Assembly: GCA_023653785.1 (NCBI GenBank)
Contig: JAMKCH010012705.1
Location: forward strand, 55,758-119,757
Direction of reading: 5' to 3'
DNA length: 64,000 nucleotides
DNA from: Ophioderma brevispina
Taxonomy: Eukaryota; Echinodermata; Ophiuroidea; Amphilepidida; Ophiodermatidae
In this document: positions 25,646 to 38,914 of the stretch, one piece after another
How the letters are laid out: each line of letters starts with the position of its first letter
Numbering within the stretch: the first letter of the stretch is position 1
Notes under the pieces: generated by a model
What the model saw: the letters and a program-made list of their open reading frames with translations, nothing else
Told to the model about the DNA's origin: nothing
Database searches by the model: none
Made by a program: the position numbers and the translations under genes

Positions 25646-26689
25646 TTAAATAAGGACCTTATGATATTCTTCTCCTGCTCTAATTGCAATACGACATCTC
25701 TTCAAATGCATAACTAATAGAATTCACTTTATAAAAGTCATAGGTGATGTTGCATATTTAAAATCAATGACACATCTAGGTCCGTTGGTGCTAAAAAGCC
25801 TGAAGTCATATATATGAACCCAACCTAATTCAAGGGTGAGCACGGGGGAGGTGCTGAAATGAGTGACAGTATACGCACATAATAGGCTAATTTTAGAAGA
25901 TTTAGAATTATCAAAACGACGGGCCTAAACATTAAAAAGGCTCATTTGGCAGATTTGAAATAAAGCCTTTTAAAGGTTATGAAGTGAAGATTTCTATTGA
26001 GATACCAAAATAAAGTTTCATCCTATTTTGACTGGAATGAACCTCGGAAATGTGATCTTTCAATGTTTATCTTAACCTTCCCTAGATAAAACAATTTGGT
26101 ATATACATGTATTAGTGAACACAAACTGAACAATATAGAAGCAAAAAAAATTAAGATTATACATATGTGACAATTCTTTACCATACATAAATACATCGCG
26201 CACCACTAGAACATTGGGGATAAAAGCGGCTGAAATCGAGGATTTATCAATCATATTGAACAAATAACCTGAAGATCCCTATCCTAAGGGCAGGTGTCAT
26301 ATGACTGAGCTCTAGAAGAAAAAATGAAGTTATGTTTACACATTTTAATGGATATCTCACTAGGTGAAACAAATATTGCAAAATTGAGCTAGGACGAATA
26401 AATCCCTGAGGCAAAGAAGCTTGTGCAAATGGCAAGAAAAAATCGATGTAACATTGAAATAAGCATTTTGGTTGACTTTGTATGACTAACACACGTTTGA
26501 TACACCAACTGTCACCAAGTAGTGTGTTCTTGCGTGTCTCCCGCGCTCTCTTCAGTTGCAAACCCAAATCCAAAATCCGACAAAACAATGCATTGACCAA
26601 AGATAGAGTCCTTGCTGATGGCACCTACATTTAATTTAATAGGTTTTTCCAAGTCAGATTCCACTATTTTCACCAACAATTCGTCCTCA

Positions 26690-26900
26690 AAGGCAGTTCA
26701 AATGTCCTATTGTGAAATATATTGTTTTTTTAGCATATCCCAAATGTTCAAAAGCAGTTCAAATGTCCATTAATGGTACTAAATATCCTATTGTGAAATT
26801 ATGGTTTACTAGCATATACCAATAACAACATAAGGCAGTTAAATGTCCACAGTTGCTAACACAATGTCCAATTTAGCTCACTCAGTTTCCCATAAGTGAA
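26690..26900. repeat. Subterminal tandem array in the 1.6-kb transposon
   Basis: About three imperfect copies of a 70-80 base unit containing ggcagttcaaatgtcc, then tattgtgaaatat, then tagcatataccaa. Matching arrays are at about 32815-32990 and 42070-42260. Complementary words ggacatttga occur at the other end of the element (about 28038-28180). Such arrays are often transposase-binding sites; that role is inferred. Confidence 0.6.
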
Positions 26901-27774
26901 ATCAAATGTTTACTAGTGATTTCAATTATCACATTAAAAACAGTTTTCCTACTTGCACCATCCAAACCAATATTTAATGAACGTCTAGGAATGTCAGGAC
27001 AAGCATTTTGGGTGCCATAAAGTTTTCTAAGATGTTTGTCAAGGAAAATTTAAATTACTAACTGATCATACTGATGGAAAATTTCTAGTCATGCAGTATC
27101 TTTTCATACTCAATCAGATACAAATAAGTTTCCTAAAATGGCTTACTTGCATTTTGTCGAACAACCCCCCCCCCTTTTGATTACACACAACACGCTTTAT
27201 CCGTTATGCACGTTATGCATGCATGGCGGAATAATGCGTTAAACCAATGGGGGGTTTCGTTTGTACGTTTCGCACTACAGCCTCCCAGTGGCGTCCGCAA
27301 AGCGGGTGGCATGGGGGTTAGGTGAATTTCCCCATCTCTCTCAGTTCCCCCTCCCGCCCGTTCCCCCCCCTCCCCCGCCTGGAAAAAAATATCAGATTTT
27401 TCACTTTGCCATCGTTTTTCTACTTCCCCCCCCCCCCCGAAAAAATGAAAATGAATTAAAACATTACAGATGAATCGGATTTTCGTTTCATGCAGCAACG
27501 TATTTCAACCGTAGTGCCATAGAACCTACCGTTTGTGTACAAAAATTCCCGGATCCGAAATTTTGTAACACAGTTTGAGCTTGCGCTTAGTTATTTCACA
27601 TTTACACGTTGATTACGTATAGTGGACCAAGCATTACATCTTTGCAAAAATTATTTGTCTGAAAATTAAGTGCGCCCTCATCAGAAAATCTCTGAGTCAA
27701 GCTTAAAAGCAGATCACTACCTCCTGTTATTTTTCGTGGCCCATACGTCCTGGCTACGTCGAATAAAGACGCTG

Positions 27775-27960
27775 CTTTTTCTAGGTGGCTTATTATATTC
27801 ACGAAACGAACAGGCTCAGGGCACCATTGGGATTCACCTGTATTGTTTCACACATTTCTATACTCTGACGAATAAAGCGTGTAATCCAATGGTGCACTGC
27901 ACTGTTCGTGTTTCGTTTTCGTTTCGTCGATATATAAGCCTCTACAGGTAATGTATATAT
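27775..27960. promoter_or_regulatory. CCAAT-flanked palindrome followed by a TATA-like box
   Basis: Consensus from the three units (A here, B about 37035-37205, C about 45548-45705): acgaaacgaaac, then CACCATTGG, then ATTACACGCTTTATTCCGT. A spacer follows, and then the reverse complements in reverse order, giving an extended palindrome of about 130-160 bases. A gatataaa/gatatataa box and aggtaaggtatatat follow within 30-50 bases. Paired CCAAT boxes upstream of a TATA-like box resemble a core promoter, but no open frame follows. It may equally be a nested foldback element. Confidence 0.4.
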
Positions 27961-29440
27961 GAAGTGTTTCACGGCTATGACTTTGAATTGCCTAATCCCA
28001 AGGAAAGTACATGCTCTGAATTAGCACAGATGACATAGCAATTTCCATTGTGTGGACATTTCACTTCACTATTGGACATGTGATTTACCTTTTGTTGATT
28101 TTTGATCTTTTCAGTGGACTTTTGTTCTGTCCTTTTCTATTGTTTTGACATTTGGATATTCCTATTGACATTTTGAATTTCAAAAATACATTTGTTCTGA
28201 TACCATGTATATTTGACCTGAAAACTATATATAACACCACCTGATGTACCCGTCTTCTCCTATTAACACTTAAGTGTGGGGTTCCATGGGATACAAGGTT
28301 GTTTTCTCTGTAATTTTTTTAAATTGTCTAACTTATGATGCGGCCCTATATAACCACTTTCCTAAAGGATTGTGTAGATGAAAATCTCACCACATGTTAG
28401 AAGGATTCAAGACCTCAACAATAAGACATAACAACTGAAAAAAATAAAATATTCAGTAGAAATTAGGGGCAAAACATTGAATTTTAATTTTGCGTCAAAA
28501 TGGTTGAGAAAAAGACCTAATTTGTTTCTCTTGCATTTTTCTTCTACGGTCATTGCTCATTATGATAGAACTTTGCTAATTGCTTTAATTGGTGAAGAAT
28601 GAACTATATTTTTATACATATTAAGCACAAACATATTGTCTCAATGCCATTTGTTATATTTTTAGGGTTTACTTATAGATTACCATATGTTCCTACAAGT
28701 AAAAACACCGCTACATGATGTATATAAAATAGTATGGCTCCAATGGCCTACATACCTTTGCCAAGATTTTTTATTTAATTATTTACTTTGTTTAGTCCTA
28801 GGTGTATGCATATAAATCAGAATCACAGTAACTACTAATAAGATTTTTCATTTTGTCATGGGACTTCCGTTAGTGCAATAAGGGGGGGGGGCTCCTAGGA
28901 CCCATGCTAATTTGAATTTTTTGCACCAATGCAAGCGCAACTAAAGTTAGAACGAATACAAAAAATATAACCAAATATACTGCAGCGTTAAAAATCGCCG
29001 GCTGAAAACCCCCCCCCCCCGCCTTATGGCAGTTAAGTCTTAAATTCCCGATTGAGATAATCAGCTTGATCCATAGGAACCCGCTTAGGCCAACGGAGTG
29101 TATTTGCAAATAAAAATTAACAAACCCATGTTTATATGGTCAACGAACGGCAGAAATATTTCATTATATCAATCAGAAATAAAAAGTATTGCCCCTCACT
29201 TAGCTGAAAAGAAGCAATTCATGCAGCATGTGACTACTCGCCTTAACTGTACAAACCTATGGCATACATGTCGTAGAGACTAAACACGAGATATGGCTGG
29301 TCTAAATATATGTAAATTGTTATTCACACGTTTTCTTTACATTATATTTATCTCTCACTCCGCTACATGGCGTGTGAAGAGTGTCCGCAATTTCTGTTTT
29401 CTCTCTTTCGCTCGGAAGATTTATATTAAGTGCTTTTATA

Positions 29441-29640
29441 TACACTCTAAAATGTTGTAAAAACGATCACAACCCTTTTGTTGAGTAAACTTTACCCAAA
29501 GCTTAGTATACTTTTTAACCAACAATGACTAAGGTTACTCAACAATAACTAATGTTTTACCAACTTTGACTAAGCTTTACTCAACGTAAGATCTGTGTCT
29601 TTTTGGCTCAACATTGAGTAAAAAATAATTTTTACGTGTA
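29441..29640. mobile_element. Short MITE rich in gttgagtaaa words, unit A
   Basis: Ends TACACTCTAAAA and, from the right, TACACGTAAAAA. The interior has repeated gttgagtaaa and its complement tttactcaac. The unit B copy is at 38697-38914. Unit C lacks the region. Confidence 0.5.
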
Positions 29641-31226
29641 TGACCTCAAATACCACTAACCACCTTAATTTTTCTCCTAATCATTAAACCCTAGCGGCGT
29701 TTACATTATACTTTGAAAGGGCAATTGCATAAGAGGGCCTAAGAGTGACCAGGTAAGGTAAACCACACACGTGTAACAATAGGTAAACAATCTCACTCAT
29801 ACTGACCAAGGCGCTTTCACCAGCGAGCGCGTGCGCAGTTCAGTTTGGGTAATTTACATGAATAAAGCGAGCCCTAGTCTCGGGCTAGTGTACAATTGTT
29901 CTGCAGTTGTCCATGTCGTTAATTATTTGTTATTTCCGAGTACAATAAAGGGTTTGGATATGAAGCTAGAGTTCATTCAATGAAAAGATAGAAAAGTTTA
30001 ATGGTTTAACTGTGTTAGTAAATTGGTCAAGATTTTAATATTACCGCTGGCAGGTCTTCCTGTGCCTCCTCATCTTCCCCAAAATAGGGCCCGATAAAGT
30101 AATAATTACACAAATCATGTCCAAATACATTTCAAATCCTTGTCACGAACAAAAGGGGTCAACGTTTTTTCTATGCAAAAATGTTATAGAAAATAGAGGT
30201 GAAAGCTAAACAATGTCAAAAATTTCGCATGTCCCTAACGTCATCATCATTTTTGGCCACAAATCACAGAACTGACCCCTGCCTTGATTTAGGGGAATTG
30301 TTCCCTCTAGCTAACAGAAAATAACGGCAACCTCGCTATTATTGCAGGGGTTTTTTTTTTTGGGGGGTTGGTAGTCTTCCGAAAAGGGCGTTCGGGATAT
30401 AACGTCAAGCATTGTCATATTTGAATATCCCCAGTGCTGACCTAAAAAATCTTGTATCGGACAAACAAGTAAAACCTTTTGACGGGAGTTTAGTTTGAAT
30501 GTCAATTAAAGGTGCGTGTTTCCGATCGTCTTTGACCCCCCTTGATTTACCCGAAGTAGTAGCGATTTGGATGATCAGATGAAAGGCCGATTTTTCTCAT
30601 TGTCGTCTGAAAGTTTGAGCCCTCGAATCCATTCCATTCCCAAGATATAAAACAAAAAAACAAAACGCCGTATTTTAGTGGTTAACCCCTTTTAATAGCA
30701 CAGTATTGAATAGGGCTCTGTGCAACCTGCATTATGCTTCTACCATCAAATGCATATTACTGTTATTGACAAAAGAGCCACAAGGGCCATAATTCATTGG
30801 CATTGACCTTCTTTGACCTTTATCTTGGTAATTAAAACATTTAACATCACCAAAACTATACTTTTTAGGGTCCTCTTTCCTCAGGCCCATAATTTGACAA
30901 GTATTAAAAACATAATCAGAGCAACTACCTACAATATTGACCTCTGTACAAATTTAGATTTAATTTTAACCATTTTAGGTCTTTTTAAACCCATACTGAA
31001 CTCCCACCCCATGGTCGTAATGGGAGAAACTATCATTTTTTGGAATCCTTAAGACAAGACGAAACTGGAAAAGTGATTTCATAACTTTATTGGAGTATTT
31101 TAAACGTTTGAAACCATGTAACCCTAAATCTGAGATCACTTACGATTTTTGCATTGATTAGAGGTCCATCACGAACTAGAAAAGGTGTCAAAGCGTATCT
31201 GTATTGGGGCATGACGAACTCTTTAA

Positions 31227-31760
31227 AGGACAACTGGCAATTTGAAAATTAGTGCGCCCTTAAATTGTTCAAATCGTTGTTTGCATGGTTGTTAAAGCTT
31301 TTACATACATTTAGCCCTCATACTGAAATGATTTAGAGACCAAATCAAGCGGCACTTAGGGGTACAGAACTTTGTAAATAATGTCGCCCGGCGACATTAA
31401 TTCGCAGAATGACGGAAATGGCGTTACACAAGAAAACGCACACGTATGCATGTTTCCCACGGTATGCAAACTGGTTCTGTGACCTTTGTGGTTTTAATTC
31501 AATGAGTACGATTCTATGATATTCATTTAATCAGACACATTTGTTGATAACATTTATGGAAACTTTAACAGTTAGCCTATAAAACAAATTACCTGATGTC
31601 TTTAATTAAACCTCTTATTAAAACATCCCACCTGTTTTTTACTATGTTTATATTTTTTATGTGTAAAATAATATCTGTTTTCTTCAAGTGGCCCAGACTA
31701 TCCATTTTTGAGAGCACATTTAAGAATTTCATATTTTGTGAAAATGTGCCAGTTGCCGCT
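31227..31760. mobile_element. TTAA element family 2, unit B copy
   Basis: TTAA-flanked (31223-31226, 31761-31764) counterpart of 25128-25645, collinear throughout but with scattered small indels. Confidence 0.75.
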
Positions 31761-33060
31761 TTAAACAAGGACCTTTATGAGATTCTTCTCCTGCTCTAAT
31801 TGCAATACGACATCTCTTCAAATGCATAACTACTAGAATTCACTTTATAAAAGTCAGAGGTGAATGTTGCCTATTTAAAAATCAAATGACACATCGAGTC
31901 CGTTGGTGCTAAAAAGCCGGAACGTCATATATATGAACCCACCTAATCAAGGGTGAGCACGGGGGTGCTGAAATGAGTGACATATACCCACATAAAGGCT
32001 CATTTTTAGAAGATTTTAGAAGTATCAAAAACGACGGGCCTAAACATTTAAAAAGGCGCATTTGGGCAAATTTTGAAATCAGCCTTTTAAAGGTTATGAA
32101 GTGCAGATTTCTATTGGAGATACCAAAATAAAGGTTTCATTCTATTTTGACTGGAAGAACCCGGAAATGTGATCTTTCAATGTTTATCTAACCTTCCCTA
32201 ATAAAACATTGGTATATACATGTATTAGTGAACACAACTGAACATATAGAAGCAAAAAATAGAATTATACATATGTGACAATTCTTTACCATATAACATA
32301 AATACCTCGCGCACCACTAGAACATTGGGGATAAAACGGCTGAAATCGAGGATTTATCAATCATATTGAACAATAAACAAACCTGAAGATCCTATCCTAA
32401 GGGCAGTGTCATAATGACTGATCTATAGAAGAAAAATGAAGTTATGTTTACACATTTTAATGGATATATCTCACTAGGTGACAACAAATATTGCAAATTG
32501 AGGCTAGGACGAAATAAATCTCTGAGGCCAAAGAAGCTTGTGCAAATGGCAAGAAAAACTCCGATGTACCATTGAAATAGCAGTTTGGTTGAACTTTGTA
32601 ATGACTAACACAAACACGACGTTTGATACACCAACTGTCACCAAGTAGTGTGTTCTTGCGTGTCTCCCGCGCTCTCTTTCATAAATGCAACCAAAAAACA
32701 GACAAAACAATGACATTGACAACAGAGTGAGTCCTTGGGGCTGATTGGCAGCCTACATTTTAATTTATATAATAGGTTTTAAGTCAAATGTGCCACATTT
32801 TCAACCATCGTCCTCAAAGGCTTCAAATGTCCTATTGTGAAATAGATGTTTTATTAGCATATACCAAATGCAAGCATAGGCAGTTCAAATGTCCCATTAA
32901 AGGTAACTAAATAATCCATATTGTGAATATTTTTTTACTAGCATTACCAAATCACAACATAAGGCATTTCAAAATTTCCAAGTGCTAACACAATATCCAA
33001 TTAGCTCCCTCAATTTCCCATATAGTAAATTAATGTTTACTAGTGTTCAATTATCACAGA

Positions 33061-33882
33061 TGCAACTTAGCCACCGCTATAACACTAACAAGCCGACCCA
33101 CCTTCATCTTCCCTCCCTAAATCTTCGTCTGAAAACCTTTATATTCAGTACCACGGCGCAAAACTCTGGAGTGGTCTCTTCCCGAACTCCTCAAAGCTCA
33201 ATTGCAAACAAAAATAATGTTTTAAATCTCAACTAAAAAACATTTAATCAATCAGTACATTTTACAATGATTACTTCCTCATTCTTTTTCCCCCCCTTCA
33301 ATTTTTTCTCAACCTCATTTCTATCTCTACTTCCCCCCTCCCCCATTTTTTTTATTTTTTTTTTGAATTTTTTTTTTTTTTTTTTTTTTTTTAATTAATT
33401 TTATATACAGTGTAACATACCCAGCAAGACATGTTGTCCATTCTGTCCGCCTTCTTTTCCCGTATCCTTATTCCTAAAAATGGTTTGGTTTTTTTTTGTC
33501 TCAGATTATAGTTTTATTATTTTTTTGTTACCACGCATACAACACCCACCCCACACATACCCACACACCACCCCCAACACCCCACACACACAAATACAAT
33601 TTTTTTGTTTAATAATATAGATATCAAACCTGTGTTAATATGTTATCTAATTTAGTAGATTTTCTTTCTTGTATTTTCTAGGCCCAGCAAGACTTATAAG
33701 CCCCCGGGTTTGTCCCTTGCTGGTCCTAGCATTCATATCGCTCATCTATTTCATACTACAACAGTTTTCAATTGTTACTATCTCTTGTACTATTATATAA
33801 TGTACTTTTACCGACATACTTTTTGTTATTATATGTTCATGTTATGCTAAATAAAACGAATCTTGAATCTTGAAGTTTAGAA
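33061..33882 (+). mobile_element. 5'-truncated LINE fragment private to unit B
   Basis: Units A and C run from attatcaca directly into aaaaacagtt; unit B has about 820 extra bases here. The insertion opens with what looks like an ORF2 C-terminus, decayed from the usual ARLWNSLP type (AQNSGVVSSR... at about 33158-33190). A long T/C-rich 3' UTR follows. It contains a gcaag/cttgc stem (33683-33723) of the kind found in CR1/L2 3' ends. The tail is gaatcttgaatcttgaa. Plus orientation. Confidence 0.65.
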
Positions 33883-34094
33883 AACAGTTCCTACTTGCAC
33901 CATCCAAACCAATATTTTAATGAAACGTCGTTGAAAGTCGGACCAAGCAGTTGGTTGCCATAAAAGTGTTCTAAAGATTATGAAACATTTTCCTTACGGC
34001 AACAAAGTATTACACAGTTAAATGGTACAAGTTTCTGAAAGGTATTGAATACCCTATTATTTTCATTGTTTCTTTTTCTTTTTTTTTTCAAGGA

Positions 34095-36415
34095 AACATT
34101 TAAATGCATAAGGATGAATAAAACTCCTATACTTCCTTGATTGGTGAGACAATTTAAAAACCCACGTGACTTGCCATCAAATCACAATTCTTTGCCGATA
34201 TAGGCCCGAAACTTGCCAGCAAGATCAACACCACTGCTTGCAGCTGCATGATTTTCTTCATAACCCGAATAATAAGTCCATCTTTTTTCTCGCCTATCGC
34301 GGAAAAAAAGAAATTCCTCGAAATTCCCCCCCAAAAAAAACCCAAAAATTTAAAAATTGGTAAAAAAGTCCTTGTTTCGATGATGTAAATCCCGGTGTTG
34401 TCAAGAGCATTGCTACAAGTATCTCTAAACCTCTTACTCATATCTTCACCTTCGCTATCTAGGGTGGTCTTTCCCTCCGCCCCTCAAGATTCAAAGGTCT
34501 CCCCCTTCTTCAAGAAGGATATCCCCATTCTTTTCTGTCAAACTACCGCCCATTCTCTCCTACCGTGCTTCTCCTCCAGGTTTCTTGAGCGCTTTTATTT
34601 CTACAATAGACTTGACAACTTCTCAGCTCACAACCTCCTCCAAGACAACCAATACGGATTAGGAAAAAAACACTCAACAAATCTGTGGTCTTCTTGACAA
34701 TATCACAACATTTCTTTCTTCTGCTCTCATCCAAAAGCTTCCCACCATATAATTTTCCTGATCTTTCAATTTTCGAGACACTATCGACCACAGAATTCTT
34801 ATTTCTAAACTTCACTTCTATGGTGTACGTGAATTCTCTTGAATACTTTCAAACTATCTCCAAGATAGAACGGAGTTTACCTTTTCTTTAATCTCCACTC
34901 TTCAGACAGACTCCCTCCCGGTTTCATGCGGTGTTCCCTCACGGCTCTATACTTGTCCGCTCCTCTTCTTATCTCTGTAATGCATCCCCCAATGCTTCAA
35001 ACACTTTCTTATGTACTATTTTCCGATGATATTACATCTTCCTTTCACCATCCGGACTAATACTCTCATCCAGGCTTTTAATAAACCGTGAACTCCATCA
35101 TGTTTCTAACTGGTTTTTTTCAAAGCCAACCAACTGGCCCCTTAATACAAAGACAAACTAATTATATCCCCTTCCACACTGGCAAAAACAGAAACCACAA
35201 AAACAAGATCCAACATCAATATTGAAATATTCCCTTAATCCGTTGATCATACGAAATTTTTAGGCGTCACAATCGATAGTAAATTAAGCTGACATTATCA
35301 GCTCAATTCTCAAAACCAAATCCACAATCCAATTCTAAAGGTGTCGGATCATAAGAAATTCCAACACACACTCCCCTCCAAAATTTTAGTCTCTCTAATC
35401 ATACACTTATGCTTATACTCCCTTATATCTCAGATTGTAATATTTATGGCTATCACATACTCTAAACACCAAATCCTATGCCCATGGACCATAACAGACC
35501 CTAAACCGATAAAATCTTCAGACTGCAAAAGAGTCATTCGCATTTGCTCTAATTCGCCTTATACTTTCCCACTCCCAACCATATTTCACGAATTAAAAAT
35601 ATTGAACATATTTGATATAAATAACTCCAATATATCGCTTTTCATTTACCGTTATTCTTCACAGTAATCTACATAATTCTTTCACTGGCCCTCTTCACAA
35701 AAACAGAGATACCCAACTATACACAACTAATGCACAGCATTATCAGACTCTAAGGTACTTCTTGTTACCTCGTAATTCATTTGTTTATGTATGCCCCAAA
35801 TTGTGGAATAAACTTGACAACTCATTACAACATCAAAACCATAAGTAGCTTCAAACTTAATCACAGAAAACAATAATTACTATTTAATCACGAATAATGT
35901 TGTCTCTGCAGGTTTTTTTTTTCTCTACTTGTACCTGTGCCTGGTTTCACGTGCTTCCTTTTTTTTGGATCATACCTTGTTACCCTAAGTCTGTGTTGTT
36001 TTTGTATTAAGTTCTGTTCATTGTCAGTCCTCGTCCAAATGTTGATTCTGTGATTTCAAACGTTTGTTCTTTATTAGGTAGTGGTAGGATCAAACACTAA
36101 AGACCCCCTGGTTTATTTTGATCTTTCTCGTTCAGACTTGCCCTTATGATACGCCTACATTGTTCCTCGATTATGCTATTTCCATGTTCCACTTATATTT
36201 TCATTATTATATCATTTATCGTGAGTTTGGATTTGATTACACTTTCTGTGTCATATTTATCTAACAATAATAATGTATTATCACTATAATAATGATCATG
36301 ACTTGTTTATTTCTTGTCTAAAAACTTTGGTTATTGTATTTCCTAATGCCTTTGTATTTGTATCATTATGAAACATGTTCTGAATGAAATAAACTTAATC
36401 TGAATGAATCAGAAT
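34095..36415 (+). mobile_element. 5'-truncated non-LTR retrotransposon, unit B
   Basis: Reverse-transcriptase blocks follow in order across shifting frames: a fingers region with PSISKPLTHIF-type residues (about 34400-34450), a YRP region near 34545, the PQGS-equivalent block near 34930-34950 (gttccctcacggctctatac), the FSDD active site at 35019-35030, and a thumb block VDHTKFLGVTI near 35245-35275. The endonuclease part is absent, so it is truncated. The 3' end closes with tctgaatgaa-type repeats. The CR1/Jockey-group assignment is inferred from the FSDD/FADD style. Frameshifts may partly be sequencing errors. Confidence 0.75.
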
Positions 36416-38696
36416 CGAATCATCTGATGGAAATTTCTAGTCATGCAGTATCTCTTTATACTCATACAAACAGATACACATAAGTATCCTAACCGGCCTT
36501 ACTGCATTTTTGCGAAACAAACCCGCTTTTGATTACACGCTTTATCCGTATGCACGTTATCATGCATGACGGAATATGCGGGTAAACCAATGGGGGGTTT
36601 CGTTTGGTTTCGCAATAACAGTTCCCCCCCCCCTCCCTCCGCCCTGGAAAAAATGACAGATTTTCCTTGCCAGCGTGTACCTCCACCCCCCCCCCCCCCG
36701 AAATGAAAAGATTAACATGACATGAATCGGATGTTTCGTTTCATGCAGCAAACTTATGGCACCGTAGTGCCATATATACCGTGTATAACAAAAAAATCCG
36801 GATCCGCAATTTTGTAACACATTTGATCTTGCGCTTGTTTTTCCACAACCACGTGATTGGTAATGGACAAAGCATTTACATCTTTGCAAAAACATGATTT
36901 TTTGAAAATAGTGCGCCCTCATCAGAAATTCTCTTAGTCAGCTAAAGCAAATCAACTAACTTCCTGTTATTTTTTTCTAGCCCAAACCTGGCTACGTCGA
37001 AATACGACGCTGCTTGTAATTCTCAGTGGTATGATATTCAACGAAACGCAACAAGGCTCAGGGCAACCCATTGCATTACAACGCTTTATTCCGTTATCAC
37101 ACAATTTTATACTCTGACGGAATAAAACGTGTTATCCAATGGTGCACTGAACTTGTTTCGTTTCGTTTCGGTCGTCGCGTCGATATAAATCCGCTCAGGT
37201 AAGGTATAATATAAGTGGTTCACTGCGAAATGACCAACAGCACAAGATTTCATAGAGATTTGCCATTGTGTGGACATTTGCTTCACACTATTGACATTTG
37301 ATTTACCTGTTGTGATTGATCTTTTCAATTGGACATTTGTTCTGTCCTTTTCCCTATTGTTTTGGGACATTGAATTCCCTATTGACATTTGGAAGTTTCC
37401 AAAAAGACAAGTTGTTCGATACCATTGATATAACCTGGAACACTATATATCACACCACCTGATGTACCCTCTTCTCCTATTACACTTAAGTGTGGGGTTC
37501 CAGGGGATACAAGGTTGTTTTCTGTTCTGTAATTTCTCACTTGTTAAAATAATTTGAACCTCTTTGTTTGTAAATTGTTGACTTATGATGCGCCTAATAT
37601 AACCACTTTCCTAAAGGAGTTTTAATGAAATCCTCCACATGTTAGAATGCTTCAAATGACATCAAACAATCGAAGAAATAAAACTGAATAAAGTTAATTC
37701 AAGTATAAATTAAGGGGCAAAACATTGAATTTTAATTTTGCGTCAAAATGGAGAAAAAGACACACTAATTTGTTTTCTGCATTTTCTAATTGCTTTTAAT
37801 TGGGAAGAATGACTATATTTACTATAAAGCACAAACATAATTGTCCTCACGCCATTTATATTTTTAGGGTACTTGTAATAATTTAACATAGTTCCTACAG
37901 TAAACCGCTACATGAAGTATATAAATATTTGGCTCCAATGGACTTCTATACTTTCGCAAGGATTTTTAATTAATTATGTACTTTGTTTATGTCACTAGGT
38001 GTTATGCATTATGAAAGTCAGAATCACAGTAAAACTCTAATTAGATTTGTCATTTTTGTCATGGGCACTTCCGTTAGTGCATTAAGGGGGGGGGGGGGGC
38101 TCATAGGGGACCCAGGCTAATTTGACTTTTTTGCCCACCCAATGCAAGCGCACAACTAAAGTGACGAAGACAAAACTAAGAGAAAACAAAGAGGGGAGAG
38201 GGGAAGAGGGATCAGAAAGCGCCAGGTGTAATGGCACACCCCCCCCCACCGCCAGTTATGCCAAGTTAAGTATTAAATTACCCGATAATGAGGGATAATC
38301 AGCTTTGATCCCAGGAACCCGGATAGTAGGCACAAAAGGCGAGTTTGTACATTTGAAAAAATAAAAATTAACAAACCCATGTTTAGTATGGTCAAATTCG
38401 GCAGGAAAAAATATTCATATATTCAATCTAGAATAAACGTATTGGCCCTCACTGAGCTGGAAAAGAAGCAGTCATCACATGTGACTACTCGCCTTAACTG
38501 TACCAAACCTATGCAAATACATTGTCGTAGAGGGGGACTAATTTACTACGCGGATCTGTCTTGTGCTAAAATATATGTAAATTGGTTTCCCACGTATTTA
38601 TTTACATTATATTTATCTTCCCCCACTCCGCTACATGCGTGTGAAGAGTGTCGCCAATTCTGTTTGCGCTCGGAAGATTAAATTAAGTGCTGTTAT

Positions 38697-38914
38697 ATAC
38701 ACCACAAATTAGTTAACAAAACCGATCACAAACCCTTTTTGTTGAGTAAAACTTTACACCAAGATGAGTTTAACTTTCACCCAGCAATGCTTAAGGTTTT
38801 ACTCAACAATAACTAAGGTTTACTCAAACTTTGACTTCAAGATTTTTAATTCAACAGTCAAAGAGCTGTGTCCTTTTTTACTCAACATTGAGTAAAAGAA
38901 TTTTTACAGTTGTA
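38697..38914. mobile_element. Short MITE rich in gttgagtaaa words, unit B
   Basis: Counterpart of 29441-29640, with the same internal words and similar ends, plus extra small insertions. Confidence 0.5.

Larger units (their letters stand above)
26638..28230. mobile_element. 1.6-kb non-autonomous DNA transposon with subterminal repeats, unit A
   Basis: The left end reads ATAGGTTTTTCCAAGTCAGAT. The right end, read backwards, is TATAGTTTTCAGGTCAAATA. The clearer unit C copy gives ATATAGGTTT(TTC)AAGTCAAtGTCCA against ATAGGTTTCCAGGTCAAATA. Subterminal regions are rich in ttcaaatgtcc on the left and its complement ggacatttga on the right. TATA-like sequence flanks both sides. R0 goes straight across this point (near 15010-15030). 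There is no transposase frame. The interior holds two related CCAAT-flanked palindromes. Superfamily uncertain. Confidence 0.65.
24153..30746 (+). repeat. Tandem unit A
   Basis: First of three direct repeats. It starts at aatgcataattatcatg (24152) and ends where ctaccatca joins aatgcat again (about 30747). It contains the hairpin element, TTAA family 2 MITE, the 1.6-kb DNA transposon without the LINE, the gttgagtaaa-rich MITE and the shared unit end. The part left of about 26.6 kb looks clean. Downstream the sequence shows the same 1-3 base indel noise as B and C. Confidence 0.75.
32770..37450. mobile_element. DNA transposon with nested LINEs, unit B
   Basis: Counterpart of 26638-28230. It begins ATAGGTTTTAAGTCAAATG; the right end is degraded (taacctggaacactatat). 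It is about 3.1 kb longer than in unit A, mostly because of the two LINE-derived insertions annotated separately. The two CCAAT-flanked palindromes are at about 36530-36595 and 37035-37205. Confidence 0.6.

Noticed and set aside
26690..26900. CRISPR-like repeat array
   Set aside because: Three imperfect copies of a 70-80 base unit without constant-length unique spacers, inside a eukaryotic transposon end.
27261..27498. Proline-rich open frames near the poly-C runs
   Set aside because: They come from homopolymer runs in the noisy part of the window. Lengths and phases differ between the three units.
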